From NCBI RefSeq assembly GCF_024323335.1, contig NC_066581.1, positions 459,503,197 to 459,567,196 on the forward strand: a stretch of DNA of 64,000 nt, in the 5' to 3' direction. Positions 38,733 through 48,400 of the stretch are shown piece after piece. This DNA comes from Lathyrus oleraceus (taxonomy: Eukaryota; Streptophyta; Magnoliopsida; Fabales; Fabaceae). Each line of letters starts with the position of its first letter. Position 1 is the stretch's first letter. The translations under genes and the position numbers were made by a program. The notes beneath the pieces were generated by a model. It did no database searches. It saw only the letters and a list, made by a program, of their open reading frames with translations, and was not told the origin of the DNA.

Positions 38733-38781
38733 CCGTAGAGTACTACGGATGCGTAGGGGTGCTAATACCTTCCCTTCGCAT
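38733..38781 (+). promoter_or_regulatory. covarying double hairpin near the LTR end
   Basis: Hairpin I is CCGTAG-AGTA-CTACGG (38733-38748). Hairpin II follows without a gap: ATGCGTAGGG, loop GTGCTAATACCTT, CCCTTCGCAT (38749-38781, one mismatch). The same arrangement with different, compensating arms exists in element A (6283-6331), in the minus-strand LTR (14952-15001) and partly in element C (27571-27618). The 3' LTR copy is 58205-58253. The role is unknown. A position near the R/U5 side of the LTR would allow a role in packaging, dimerisation, priming or 3' end formation. Confidence 0.6.
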
Positions 38782-38935
38782 AACCGACTCCCGAACCCAT
38801 TCTCTTTGGTCGCGAGACCATGTTCTTTCCTAGGTTTACTCTGAGCGTTTCCTTTCCCTCTTTTGGGATAAATAACGCACGGTGGCGGCTCTGTTGTTCT
38901 TCTTTTCCCGCCGGTTTTTCGCGCGATGCGACAGC

Positions 38936-38954
38936 TGGCGACTCTGCTGGGGAC
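38936..38954 (+). other. primer binding site of element B (tRNA-Arg type)
   Basis: TGGCGACTCTGCTGGGGAC begins two bases after the LTR end. It starts with TGG plus the complement of an acceptor stem ending GAGTCG, which fits the 3' end of a plant tRNA-Arg. tRNA-Arg is the primer reported for Ogre elements. The exact isoacceptor was not checked. Confidence 0.8.
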
Positions 38955-39762
38955 GTAGAGAAGTTGACCTGTGCTGGTCCGTCTTCCCTGAGCGAGTCTC
39001 TCCTAGCGCTCTCTAGGTTAGGGTTTTGGTTGCTTTGTGCTGTGTTTATTTATTGCATTCATTATTTACTGTTTGCATTCATTGTCTATTGTTTGCATTT
39101 ATGTTTGCATTAATGTTTGCATTTATTCATCTGTTCACCTGGCTGGTTGTTTGTTTCTCTCTGTGTGGGGGGGAAGAGTCAGTTGAGGTAAAAGGTCCAA
39201 TACCCAGACCATGAGTGCAATCTAGGATACCTAGGAATAGAGTGATTCATGGGAAGCGGGTGGTATGGCGCCACTTAGCGGAACATTGATATCACGAGCA
39301 GTTCAGACCCTGGTGGGATGCTGTCGTTACATACTTCGGGTGTGTATATGACAGTATTCTGCGAAAGGTTATTTATGTTGCGTTTCTCTCAAGCTTTACC
39401 CTGGCCTAGACTACACCCGTGAGTGGGGAAGGGTTATTTCATTACAGGTACCGTTGGTGACTCGGTTCTGTTGGTGACTTGGTTCTGATGGTGACTTTGT
39501 GTTCAGACAGTGTTCAGTTGACCTTAAGTTGGATTTATGTTCTGATTTTGACTGAAGCTTCGACCTAGTGATCAGAGATTGCACAACCAGCCAGTCCGGT
39601 CTGCATCATGTGCATCATAGCATATTTATTTTTCAAAAAGAAACGCAATAAAAAAATCAATCAAAAAAAAAAAATCAAAAAAGAAAGAAAAGAGAAAAAA
39701 AAGCTAATCTCTGCATGCATATCATTTCTCAGGTACATTCCCGAGCTTGTCTACTGATAGAG
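38955..39762 (+). other. untranslated leader of element B
   Basis: About 0.8 kb between PBS and ORF1 with no convincing gene. It contains a run of adenine-rich sequence at 39636-39705 and a TTTCTCAG/GT acceptor-like site at 39731, 30 bp before the ORF1 start. Packaging signals would be expected here but none can be named from sequence alone. Confidence 0.6.
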
Positions 39763-41403
39763 ATGGCAACAGTTCCCGAGTTGAAGCGGAAGACCTGTTC
39801 CTACAGTTTCCACCGTGAGCCGTTGACTCCGCTAGTTGAGTTGGGTAGCCTCGTGACAGACGATCGACTGAAGAGTTTTGTTGGGCGGTATGGAGATATC
39901 TTGACAGTATTGAAGACGGTAGTGGATCCAGTGCCTCTGCAGACGCTTCTTCAGTTCTACGATCCAGAGCTCAGATGCTTCACATTCCAGGATTACCAGT
40001 TAGCACCTACTCTTGAGGAGTACTCTATCCTGTTGAGTATCCCTATTCAACATCAGACTCCCTTCTTGGACGTCCCAAAGGAGGTCGACTTCAGATTAAT
40101 TGCCAGAGCTCTCCGTTTGAGTGTTGAGGAGGTTAGTAAGAGTTGGAAGTCCAGTGGGGATGTTGTAGGTTTGCCTTTGAAGTTTTTATTGAGGGTAGCT
40201 AGAGAAGAAGCGGAGAAGGAAAGTTGGGAAGCCTTTCATGCTCAGTTGGCCGTCACGATCTATGGGATCGTCCTATTTCCCAGTATGCCAAATTTTATTG
40301 ACTTCGCTGCCATCAGCATTTTCATCAAAGGGAATCCAGTCCCAACTCTCTTAGCAGATACTTACTATGCCATCCACAGTAGGCATGGTAAGGGTGGAGC
40401 CATCAGGTGCTGTCTACCTCTCCTATTCAAATGGTTCATGTCTCTTCTGCCAGCCAGTGGACCGTTTGTGGATACCCAGAGCACTCTGAAGTGGACTCAG
40501 AGGATCATGTCGCTCACATCTTATGACATCAGATGGCAATCTTACCGGATGAATGTGAAGAATGTTATTATGAGCTGTGGAGAATTCCGTAATGTGCCAC
40601 TCGTAGGGACCAGAGGTTGCATCAATTACAACCCGGTTCTTTCTCTCCGCCAGTTGGGGTTTGTGATGAAGGGAAGACCACTTGAGGCTGAGGTAGCTGA
40701 AAGTGTGTATTTTGAGAAACAGAGTGACCCTGTTAGATTGGAGCAGATAGGGAGAGCTTGGAAGTCTATTGGTGTGAAGGATGGATCCGTCTTGGGGAAG
40801 AAGTTTGCCATTGCTATGCCCGATTACACTGATTGGGTCAAGAAGAGAGTAGAAATTTTGTTGTTACCCTACGATAGGATGGAGCCGTTGCAGGAGCAAC
40901 CACCTTTGGTTCTTGCTGATAGTGTGCCTACTGAGCACTATAAGCAGGCTCTGATGGAGAGTCGTCGTCTGAGAGAGAAGGAGCAAGATACCCAGATGGA
41001 GCTGTACAAAGCCAAAGCTGATAGGTTGAACTTGGCTCATCAACTCAGAGGAGTGCAAGGAGAAGATGCTAGCAGACTGAGAAGCAAGAAGAGATCCTAC
41101 GAGGAGATGGAGAGTATGTTAGATGCAGAACACCGGGAGCGCTTGAGGCTGCAGAGGGTTGAGGCCAGTTATCAGAAGAAGATCAGAGACTTGGAGAAGC
41201 AACTCAGAGACAAAGATGCTCAGTTGAAGAAAGAGATGGAGTTGAGACAGAAATCAGAGGACTACCTTGGAGGAGAAGTCTTGGAGCTCAGAAGACAGTT
41301 GAAGGAGAAGATCACCCCTCTACCAGATTGTTCAGAATGCTCACTGTTGATCGACCAGTGCCATTACCTGAAGACCCTCATTCCGGAAGACCGTCTGTCT
41401 TAG
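39763..41403 (+). CDS. Ogre ORF1 protein, function unknown, C-terminal coiled coil
   Basis: The gene encodes 546 codons from MATVPELKRKT. An in-frame ATG 16 codons upstream exists, but it lies in leader-like sequence that includes a splice-acceptor-like site, so I prefer this start. Residues 63-97 (QFYDPELRCFTFQDYQLAPTLEEY region) resemble the beginning of plant mobile-domain/DUF7745-type proteins found in many plant transposons. That family assignment is from memory and moderate. Residues about 390-525 are strongly charged and heptad-like (REKEQ..., RDLEKQLRDKDAQLKKE), predicting a long coiled coil. No enzymatic motif is visible. An ORF before gag is a known trait of Ogre. The frame is fully open, consistent with recent selection. 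Confidence 0.85.
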   Translation: MATVPELKRKTCSYSFHREPLTPLVELGSLVTDDRLKSFVGRYGDILTVLKTVVDPVPLQTLLQFYDPELRCFTFQDYQLAPTLEEYSILLSIPIQHQTPFLDVPKEVDFRLIARALRLSVEEVSKSWKSSGDVVGLPLKFLLRVAREEAEKESWEAFHAQLAVTIYGIVLFPSMPNFIDFAAISIFIKGNPVPTLLADTYYAIHSRHGKGGAIRCCLPLLFKWFMSLLPASGPFVDTQSTLKWTQRIMSLTSYDIRWQSYRMNVKNVIMSCGEFRNVPLVGTRGCINYNPVLSLRQLGFVMKGRPLEAEVAESVYFEKQSDPVRLEQIGRAWKSIGVKDGSVLGKKFAIAMPDYTDWVKKRVEILLLPYDRMEPLQEQPPLVLADSVPTEHYKQALMESRRLREKEQDTQMELYKAKADRLNLAHQLRGVQGEDASRLRSKKRSYEEMESMLDAEHRERLRLQRVEASYQKKIRDLEKQLRDKDAQLKKEMELRQKSEDYLGGEVLELRRQLKEKITPLPDCSECSLLIDQCHYLKTLIPEDRLS

Positions 41404-41858
41404 TTTGTATCTCTGATTGTATTTTGTTGAGAATCACCTCCAGGTTTGTTGGATGGGATTCATTTGCGTGTAAGCCATCTCTTGGATCTTTTGTTAAGAA
41501 TCACCTCCAGGCTTGTTGGATGGGATTCTTTTTCTTTGTACGTTGTTATTCAGATATTCTGTTGACATTGGTTGTATGCCTTTTCACCCTTATGTATGTA
41601 TAAGGATGTCAGCATTCCCTTGTATCTATTTGTTCTCTTGTAGCTGCAAGTTGCCATCTTTTCAGGATGGGTCAGGCTCTTTGAATGCCTGAGAAATGGG
41701 CATATCATGTGCATCATACGCATCATTAGCATCATACTCATATCATTTTGCATAACAGGTGTTCTTGATCGTGACCTCTCACTCATGGTTCCTGTTCAGG
41801 CAGGATAGCTGATCAACGTCCGCACCGCTACTCAACAAGACTGAATCAACAGAGAAGT
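41404..41858 (+). other. spacer between ORF1 and gag with a 40-bp direct repeat
   Basis: Two copies of a 40-bp block (41422-41461 and 41489-41528, containing AATCACCTCCAGG and TTGTTGGATGGGATT) lie 67 bp apart with two differences. The rest is T-rich and includes several upstream ATGs. How gag is translated downstream of ORF1 is not evident. Splicing or a separate transcript are possibilities. Confidence 0.7.
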
Positions 41859-44800
41859 ATGGATCAATTTCAAGCTGAGTTGGCTGAGATGAAGGCTAGC
41901 ATGGCCCAGTTTATGAATATGATGCAAGGGGTTGCGCAAGGTCAAGAAGAACTTCGAGCTATGGTTCAGAGACAAGAGGCTGCAAATCCACCGATCAACC
42001 ATGCTCCGCCAGAGGGAGGCCCAGTCGATGATAACAATATTGCTGCTGCTGTACCCGTCAACAACTATGCTGTAGGTGATGAGTTAGGGGGTATTCGAAT
42101 CAACGATCAACCTATTGTTCCAGATGCCGCTAATGCCAGAGTAGTCCGTGCTCCGACCCGTAATCCTGTTCCAATTATTGACAGACAAGAGGATATGTTC
42201 TCTCTGCTCAGTGAAGACGAAGACGTTCTGGGAAGGGTTAATGAAAGAGATCGTAAAGTTGAAGCTCTTGCTGAGAAGATCCGTGCTATGGAAAGTCAGA
42301 ACTCTCTCGGTTTTGATGTTACTAATATGGGGTTGGTTGAAGGCTTGAGAATCCCTCACAAGTTCAAAGCACCGTCCTTCGACAAATACAACGGTACTTC
42401 TTGCCCTCGCACCCATGTGCAGGCTTATTATCGAAAGATCTCTGCGTATACTGATGATGAAAAGATGTGGATGTATTTTTTCCAAGACAGTCTATTTGGG
42501 GCTTCTTTGGACTGGTATATGGAATTGAAGAGAGATTCTATCCGCTGTTGGAGGGATCTGGGTGAGGCCTTTTTGAGGCAATACAAACACAACATGGACA
42601 TGGCACCGAGCCGGACTCAGCTGCAGAGTCTTTGTCAGAAATCCAATGAAAGCTTCAAGGAGTATGCCCAGAGGTGGCGTGAACTGGCTGCTAGAGTTCA
42701 ACCCCCTATGCTGGAGAGGGAGTTGACAGACATGTTTATTGGTACTCTTCAAGGTGTGTTTATGGACCGGATGGGGAGTTGCCCGTTCGGTAGTTTTTCT
42801 GATGTTGTCATTTGTGGAGAAAGGACTGAGAGTCTAATCAAAGCTGGTAGGATCCATGATGCTGGTTCCTCGTCTTCATTAAAGAAACCCTTCTCTGGGG
42901 CACCTCGCCGTAGAGAAGGAGAGACCAATGCTGTACAGCACAGAGGGGGTGTATACAGAACAAATGCTAACAGAGATCAATATCGTCCAGTAGCTGCAGT
43001 GACTATTCCGGCACCTCAACCTCGTCAACAACAACAACCAAGAGTTCAACAACCGCAACAACAACAACAACAGCAACGTCCTTATCAGCCCAGACAGAAA
43101 TTGCAGGCTGATAGAAGATTTGATCCTCTGCCCATGTCTTACACAGAGTTATTACCCGAACTACTCAAGTTGGGGATGATTGAGTTGCGTACAATGGCTC
43201 CGCCTACAGTGCTGCCTCCTGGCTATGATGCTAATGTTAGATGTGACTTTCATTCTGGGGCACCAGGCCACCATACTGAGAAGTGTCGAGCTCTCCAGCA
43301 CAAGGTTCAAGATTTGATCGATGCCAAGGCGATCAACTTCGCTCCAGTGCCCAACGTCGTAAACAACCCTATGCCTCGGCATGGTGGGCATAGAGTGAAC
43401 AATATTGAAGGGAAAGAAGCTGAAGATCTGGTTGTTAATGTTGATGATGTTCAGACTTCTCTGCTAGTTGTGAAGTGCCGTCTGCTGAAGGGGGGTGTCT
43501 ACCCGGGCTGTGATGAGGATTGTTTGGGCTGTGCAGAATCTGAGAATGGTTGCGACCAGTTAAGGGCCGGTATCCAGGGTATGATGGATGAAGGTTGTTT
43601 GCAATTCAGTAGGGCTGTAAAAGATCGTGGAACAGCGTCAACTATCACCATTTACTTTAAACCGTCTGAAGAACGTGGACAAAGGGTCGTCAGTACACCT
43701 GCAGCAAATGGTACCCCAGTTACCATTCCCGTGCCTGTAACCATCAGTGTTCCAACTACTACCGTTGCATCTGGAAGAAGAGCTGTTAAGAATAGTAGAG
43801 CTGTGCCGTGGAAGTATGATAATGCTCACCGCAATTACAGAAGGGCTGAAAGTCAGACGAGGCCAGTGAATCAAACTCCAGTGACAATTGGTTTACCAAA
43901 TAGAGTTCCTGCAACTGTTGGTCCGGCTGTGGATAATGTAGGGGGTCCAGGAGGTTTTACCAGAAGCGGTCGTCTGTTCGCACCGCAGCCTTTGAGGGAC
44001 AATAATGCTGAGGCTCTCGCCAGAGCAAAGGGTAAGCAAGCTGTGGTTGAGGAAGAGCCGGTCCAGAAGGAAGCGCCCGAGGGGTCATTTGAGAAGGACG
44101 TGGAGGAGTTTATGAAGATAATCAAGAAGAGTGACTACAAGATTGTAGATCAGTTAAATCAAACTCCGTCCAAGATTTCTATACTTTCACTGTTGATGTG
44201 CTCTGAGGCACACCGTAATGCCTTGCTGAAGATGTTGAATCTGGCTTATGTACCTCAGGAGATTTCTGTCAATCAACTGGAGGGTGTGATGGCCAATGTG
44301 AGCACCAGGCATGGTGTAGGTTTCACCAGCTTGGACTTACCGCCTGAAGGGAGAAACCATAACAAAGCCTTGCACATCACCATGGAGTGCAAGGGGGCAG
44401 TGTTGTCTCACGTATTGGTAGACACCGGGTCGTCGTTGAATGTGTTGCCTAAGCAGATTCTGAGGAAGATTGATGCGGAAGGGTTTGTGCTTAATCCCAG
44501 TGACCTGATTGTTCGTGCTTTCGACGGATCCAAACGTTCTGTGTGTGGAGAAGTTACCTTGCCTGTGAAGATAGGTCCTGAGGTATTCAATGTCATCTTC
44601 TATGTTATGGACATCCAGCCCGCCTATAGTTGTTTGTTGGGGCGTCCATGGATTCATGCAGCAGGGGCAGTCTCGTCGACTCTCCATCAAAAGCTCAAGT
44701 ATGTCTGGAACGGTCAGATTGTGACTGTGTGCGGTGAAGAAGAGATTCTGGTGAGTCATCTATCCTCGTTCAAATATGTTGAGGTGGATGGCGAGATCCA

Positions 44801-45200
44801 TGAAACCTTATGCCAGGCGTTTGAGACTGTGGCTCTTGAGAAAGTGGCGTACGCTGAGCAGAGGAAGGCGGGTGTCTCAATCACTTCTTACAAGCAGGCT
44901 AAGGAGGTTGTTGATTCTGGCAAAGCTGAAGGCTGGGGCAAGATGGTGGATTTGCCTGTCAAAGAAGACAAATTTGGTGTTGGTTATGAGCCTCTCCGAG
45001 CAGAGCAGAATGGTCAAGCGGGTCCAAGTACCTTTACCAGCGCTGGGCTGATGAATCATGGTGACGTCTCCGCAACCGGTATTGAAGACTGTGACAACGA
45101 TTGTGATTTGGACAACTGGGTTCGCCCGTGTGCACCAGGGGGGTCTATCAACAACTGGACGGCTGAAGAAGTGGTTCAAGTTACTCTCCTGACAGAGTAA
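41859..45200 (+). CDS. gag-pro: gag-protease of element B (first exon)
   Basis: The frame encodes 1113 codons from MDQFQAELAEM. Residues about 214-305 form the retrotransposon Gag capsid core (SLDWYMELKRDSIRCWRDL..., FKEYAQRWRELAARV). A Gln-rich linker follows (about 386-412). A zinc-knuckle variant at 462-476 reads CX2HX5HX4C instead of the usual CX2CX4HX4C. The aspartic protease active site is DTG at 855-857 (LVDTGSSLNVLP), with LLGRPWIH further on. The product would form virus-like particles and cleave the polyprotein. Unspliced RNA ends at TAA 45198. Splicing from 45196 extends the frame into pol, so both Gag-Pro and Gag-Pro-Pol could be made from one locus. No defect was seen. Confidence 0.93.
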   Translation: MDQFQAELAEMKASMAQFMNMMQGVAQGQEELRAMVQRQEAANPPINHAPPEGGPVDDNNIAAAVPVNNYAVGDELGGIRINDQPIVPDAANARVVRAPTRNPVPIIDRQEDMFSLLSEDEDVLGRVNERDRKVEALAEKIRAMESQNSLGFDVTNMGLVEGLRIPHKFKAPSFDKYNGTSCPRTHVQAYYRKISAYTDDEKMWMYFFQDSLFGASLDWYMELKRDSIRCWRDLGEAFLRQYKHNMDMAPSRTQLQSLCQKSNESFKEYAQRWRELAARVQPPMLERELTDMFIGTLQGVFMDRMGSCPFGSFSDVVICGERTESLIKAGRIHDAGSSSSLKKPFSGAPRRREGETNAVQHRGGVYRTNANRDQYRPVAAVTIPAPQPRQQQQPRVQQPQQQQQQQRPYQPRQKLQADRRFDPLPMSYTELLPELLKLGMIELRTMAPPTVLPPGYDANVRCDFHSGAPGHHTEKCRALQHKVQDLIDAKAINFAPVPNVVNNPMPRHGGHRVNNIEGKEAEDLVVNVDDVQTSLLVVKCRLLKGGVYPGCDEDCLGCAESENGCDQLRAGIQGMMDEGCLQFSRAVKDRGTASTITIYFKPSEERGQRVVSTPAANGTPVTIPVPVTISVPTTTVASGRRAVKNSRAVPWKYDNAHRNYRRAESQTRPVNQTPVTIGLPNRVPATVGPAVDNVGGPGGFTRSGRLFAPQPLRDNNAEALARAKGKQAVVEEEPVQKEAPEGSFEKDVEEFMKIIKKSDYKIVDQLNQTPSKISILSLLMCSEAHRNALLKMLNLAYVPQEISVNQLEGVMANVSTRHGVGFTSLDLPPEGRNHNKALHITMECKGAVLSHVLVDTGSSLNVLPKQILRKIDAEGFVLNPSDLIVRAFDGSKRSVCGEVTLPVKIGPEVFNVIFYVMDIQPAYSCLLGRPWIHAAGAVSSTLHQKLKYVWNGQIVTVCGEEEILVSHLSSFKYVEVDGEIHETLCQAFETVALEKVAYAEQRKAGVSITSYKQAKEVVDSGKAEGWGKMVDLPVKEDKFGVGYEPLRAEQNGQAGPSTFTSAGLMNHGDVSATGIEDCDNDCDLDNWVRPCAPGGSINNWTAEEVVQVTLLTE

Positions 45201-45451
45201 TTTTCTGTTGTTTTGTCATTTTGCATGAAAATCCTACGTTCTGCCCAAGGCGTAGTGATTCATTTTTGTAGGGCCTCATCATGTTTGAATGATTATCATT
45301 AATGAAGGACATTTTTTGAACAAATTTTGTGATCCCTGTTTTTCTATGTTTTCCGTTTTCACTTTTTTTCAAAACAATAAAAATGGCAATGTTTTTTGTT
45401 TTTTGTGACTTTATTGAACTCTTTTTCTAAAACAAAGCATCAAACATGCAG
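45197..45451 (+). other. predicted intron between protease and RT (255 bp)
   Basis: The donor GTAATT at 45197 contains the gag-pro stop codon. The acceptor is AACATGCAG ending at 45451. Joining GA (45195-45196) with A (45452) makes one Glu codon and leads in frame into SDHMAF. The interior is T-rich (about 45205-45430). Ogre elements are known to splice here, and element C has the same phase and a similar length. Confidence 0.85.
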
Positions 45452-48400
45452 AAGCGATCATATGGCATTCACTATGAACGGTTCTGTTATGGCTCGGCAT
45501 GATTTCGATAATCCCATCTACCAAGCTGAAGAGGAGAGTGAGGAAGACTGTGAACTCCCTGCAGAATTGGCCAGATTACTGAAGCAGGAGGAAAGGGCCA
45601 TCCAACCTCATCAGGAGGAGTTGGAAACTATTAATCTGGGTACTGAGGACGACAAAAGAGAAATCAAGATTGGGGCTACTTTAGAGGACTCTGTCAAGAA
45701 GAGGCTGATTGAGATGCTGAGAGAATATGTGGAGGTATTCGCCTGGTCATATCAAGATATGCCTGGTTTGGATACAGACATCGTGGTGCACCGATTACCT
45801 CTTAGAGAAGGATGTCCTTCGGTCAAGCAGAAGCTTCGTAGAACGAGTCCTGACATGGCAACTAAGATCAAGGAAGAGGTTCAGAAGCAGTGGGATGCGG
45901 GTTTTCTGGCTGTCACCAGTTATCCACCGTGGGTGGCCAACATCGTTCCTGTGCCGAAGAAGGATGGTAAAGTTAGAATGTGTGTCGATTACCGGGATTT
46001 GAATAGAGCGAGTCCGAAAGATGATTTCCCATTACCCCACATTGATGTATTGGTTGATAATACGGCTCAATCTTCGGTATTCTCTTTCATGGATGGTTTC
46101 TCTGGGTATAATCAGATCAAGATGGCGCCAGAGGACATGGAAAAGACGACATTCATTACACCTTGGGGCACGTTTTGCTATAAGGTGATGCCATTTGGGC
46201 TGAAGAATGCCGGTGCTACCTATCAGAGGGCAATGACGACTCTTTTTCATGACATGATGCACAAAGAAATTGAAGTGTACGTAGATGATATGATTGCGAA
46301 GTCGCAGACAGAAGAGGAGCACCTGGTTAATTTGCAGAAGCTGTTCGACCGGTTGAGAAAGTTCAGACTGAGGTTGAATCCGAACAAGTGCACGTTTGGA
46401 GTGAGATCCGGGAAGCTCTTAGGCTTCATTGTCAGCGAGAAAGGGATTGAGGTTGATCCAGCAAAAGTCAAAGCTATTCAAGAGATGCCTGAACCGAAAA
46501 CGGAGAAGCAAGTCCGTGGGTTTTTAGGGAGACTGAACTACATTGCAAGGTTCATATCTCACCTAACTGCTACGTGTGAACCAATTTTCAAACTGCTTAG
46601 AAAGAATCAAGCGATCAAGTGGAACGATGACTGTCAGAAAGCTTTTGACAAAATCAAGGAGTACCTACAGAAACCTCCAATCCTTATACCTCCAGTTCCA
46701 GGGAGACCTCTGATAATGTACCTGTCAGTGACTGAGAACTCAATGGGGTGTGTATTGGGACAGCATGACGAGTCTGGTCGAAAAGAGCATGCCATATACT
46801 ACCTTAGCAAAAAGTTTACCGACTGTGAAACAAGATATTCACTGCTCGAGAAAACTTGCTGTGCTTTGGCCTGGGCTGCTCGCCGACTGAGACAGTATAT
46901 GCTGAACCATACTACCTTATTGATTTCTAAGATGGATCCAGTGAAGTACATCTTTGAGAAACCAGCTCTCACCGGACGTGTTGCCCGTTGGCAGATGATC
47001 TTAACTGAGTATGATATCCAGTACACGTCACAGAAGGCCATCAAAGGTAGTATTCTGTCAGACTATCTCGCCGAACAACCGATTGAAGATTATCAGCCTA
47101 TGATGTTTGAATTCCCAGATGAAGACATCATGTATCTGAAGATGAAAGATTGCGAAGAGCCTCTTGTCGAGGAAGGACCGGACCCGGATGACAAATGGAC
47201 GCTGATGTTTGATGGGGCTGTGAATATGAACGGTAACGGTGTTGGGGCAGTATTGATCAATCCTAAAGGTGCTCATATACCTTTTTCTGCCAGACTGACG
47301 TTTGACGTCACCAACAACGAAGCTGAGTATGAGGCTTGTATCATGGGGATAGAAGAAGCCATTGATCTAAGGATCAAGACTCTCGATATATTTGGAGATT
47401 CCGCTCTAGTGGTCAATCAAGTCAATGGAGATTGGAATACGAATCAGCCACATTTGATTCCGTATAGAGATTACACCAGAAGGATACTGACGTTCTTCAA
47501 GAAAGTGGAGTTGTATCATGTCCCCCGGGATGAGAATCAGATGGCTGATGCCTTGGCTACTCTGTCGTCTATGATCAAAGTTCATTGGTGGAATCATGTG
47601 CCACATGTTGCGGTGAATCGACTTGAGAGACCTGCGTATGTGTTTGCAGCCGAGTCTGTTGTGATTGATGAGAAGCCGTGGTATTATGACATCAAGAACT
47701 TCCTCAAGACTCAGGAGTATCCTGAAGGTGCGTCGAAGAATGACAAGAAAACCCTGAGGAGGCTAGCTGGAAGCTTCTATTTGAATCAGGATGATGTGCT
47801 ATACAAAAGGAACTTTGACATGGTCTTGCTCAGATGCGTGGACAGACCCGAGGCGGACATGCTAATGCAGGAAGTTCATGAAGGTTCCTTCGGTACTCAT
47901 GCCGGCGGACATACAATGGCTAAGAAATTGTTGAGAGCGGGTTATTACTGGATGACTATGGAATCCGATTGTTTCAAGTATGCTCGGAAGTGCCATAAGT
48001 GTCAAGTCTATGCTGATAAGGTGCACGTACCACCAAGCCCTCTGAATATCATGAATTCGCCTTGGCCGTTTGCCATGTGGGGCATTGATATGATTGGGAA
48101 GATCGAGCCTACTGCTTCGAATGGACATCGCTTCATCTTGGTTGCGATTGACTATTTCACCAAGTGGGTGGAAGCAGCTTCCTACGCTAATGTTACCAAA
48201 CAAGTGGTTACCCGGTTCATCAAGAAAGAAATCATCTGTCGTTATGGAGTCCCGGAGAGAATCATCACTGACAATGGTTCGAATCTCAACAACAAGATGA
48301 TGAAAGAGCTTTGTAAAGATTTCAAGATCGAACATCACAATTCTTCTCCTTACAGACCGAAGATGAATGGTGCTGTAGAAGCGGCAAACAAGAATATCAA

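Larger units (their letters stand above)
32056..38933 (+). repeat. 5' LTR of element B (6878 bp)
   Basis: The LTR starts TGTAGCACCTCAAATTTGC and ends CGCGATGCGACA. The stretch 33100-35100 is rich in A and C and poor in G (CAGCAG, CCTTGCC, CTGCCA words). After a donor-like TTTG/GTGAGT at 35100 the composition switches to T/G-rich. A possible TATA box, TATAAAT, lies at 32969. The last 1.7 kb is homologous to the end of the LTR of element A and holds a 31-bp tandem repeat, a double hairpin and a PBS-like copy. Short open frames on both strands occur identically in the other LTR and show no protein similarity I recognise. Confidence 0.95.

Noticed and set aside
38936..38954. tRNA gene fragment
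   Set aside because: Only the complement of the tRNA 3' end is present, next to the LTR end, as expected of a primer binding site. No cloverleaf was seen.
42084..42485. minus-strand frames of 60-200 codons across gag and pol
   Set aside because: They are shadows of the coding strand, produced by codon bias of the real genes, with no independent motifs.
45396..45451. ATG at 45396 as the true start of pol
   Set aside because: The first 19 codons lie in T-rich intron sequence before the CATGCAG acceptor. Element C keeps the acceptor, and conserved sequence starts after it.
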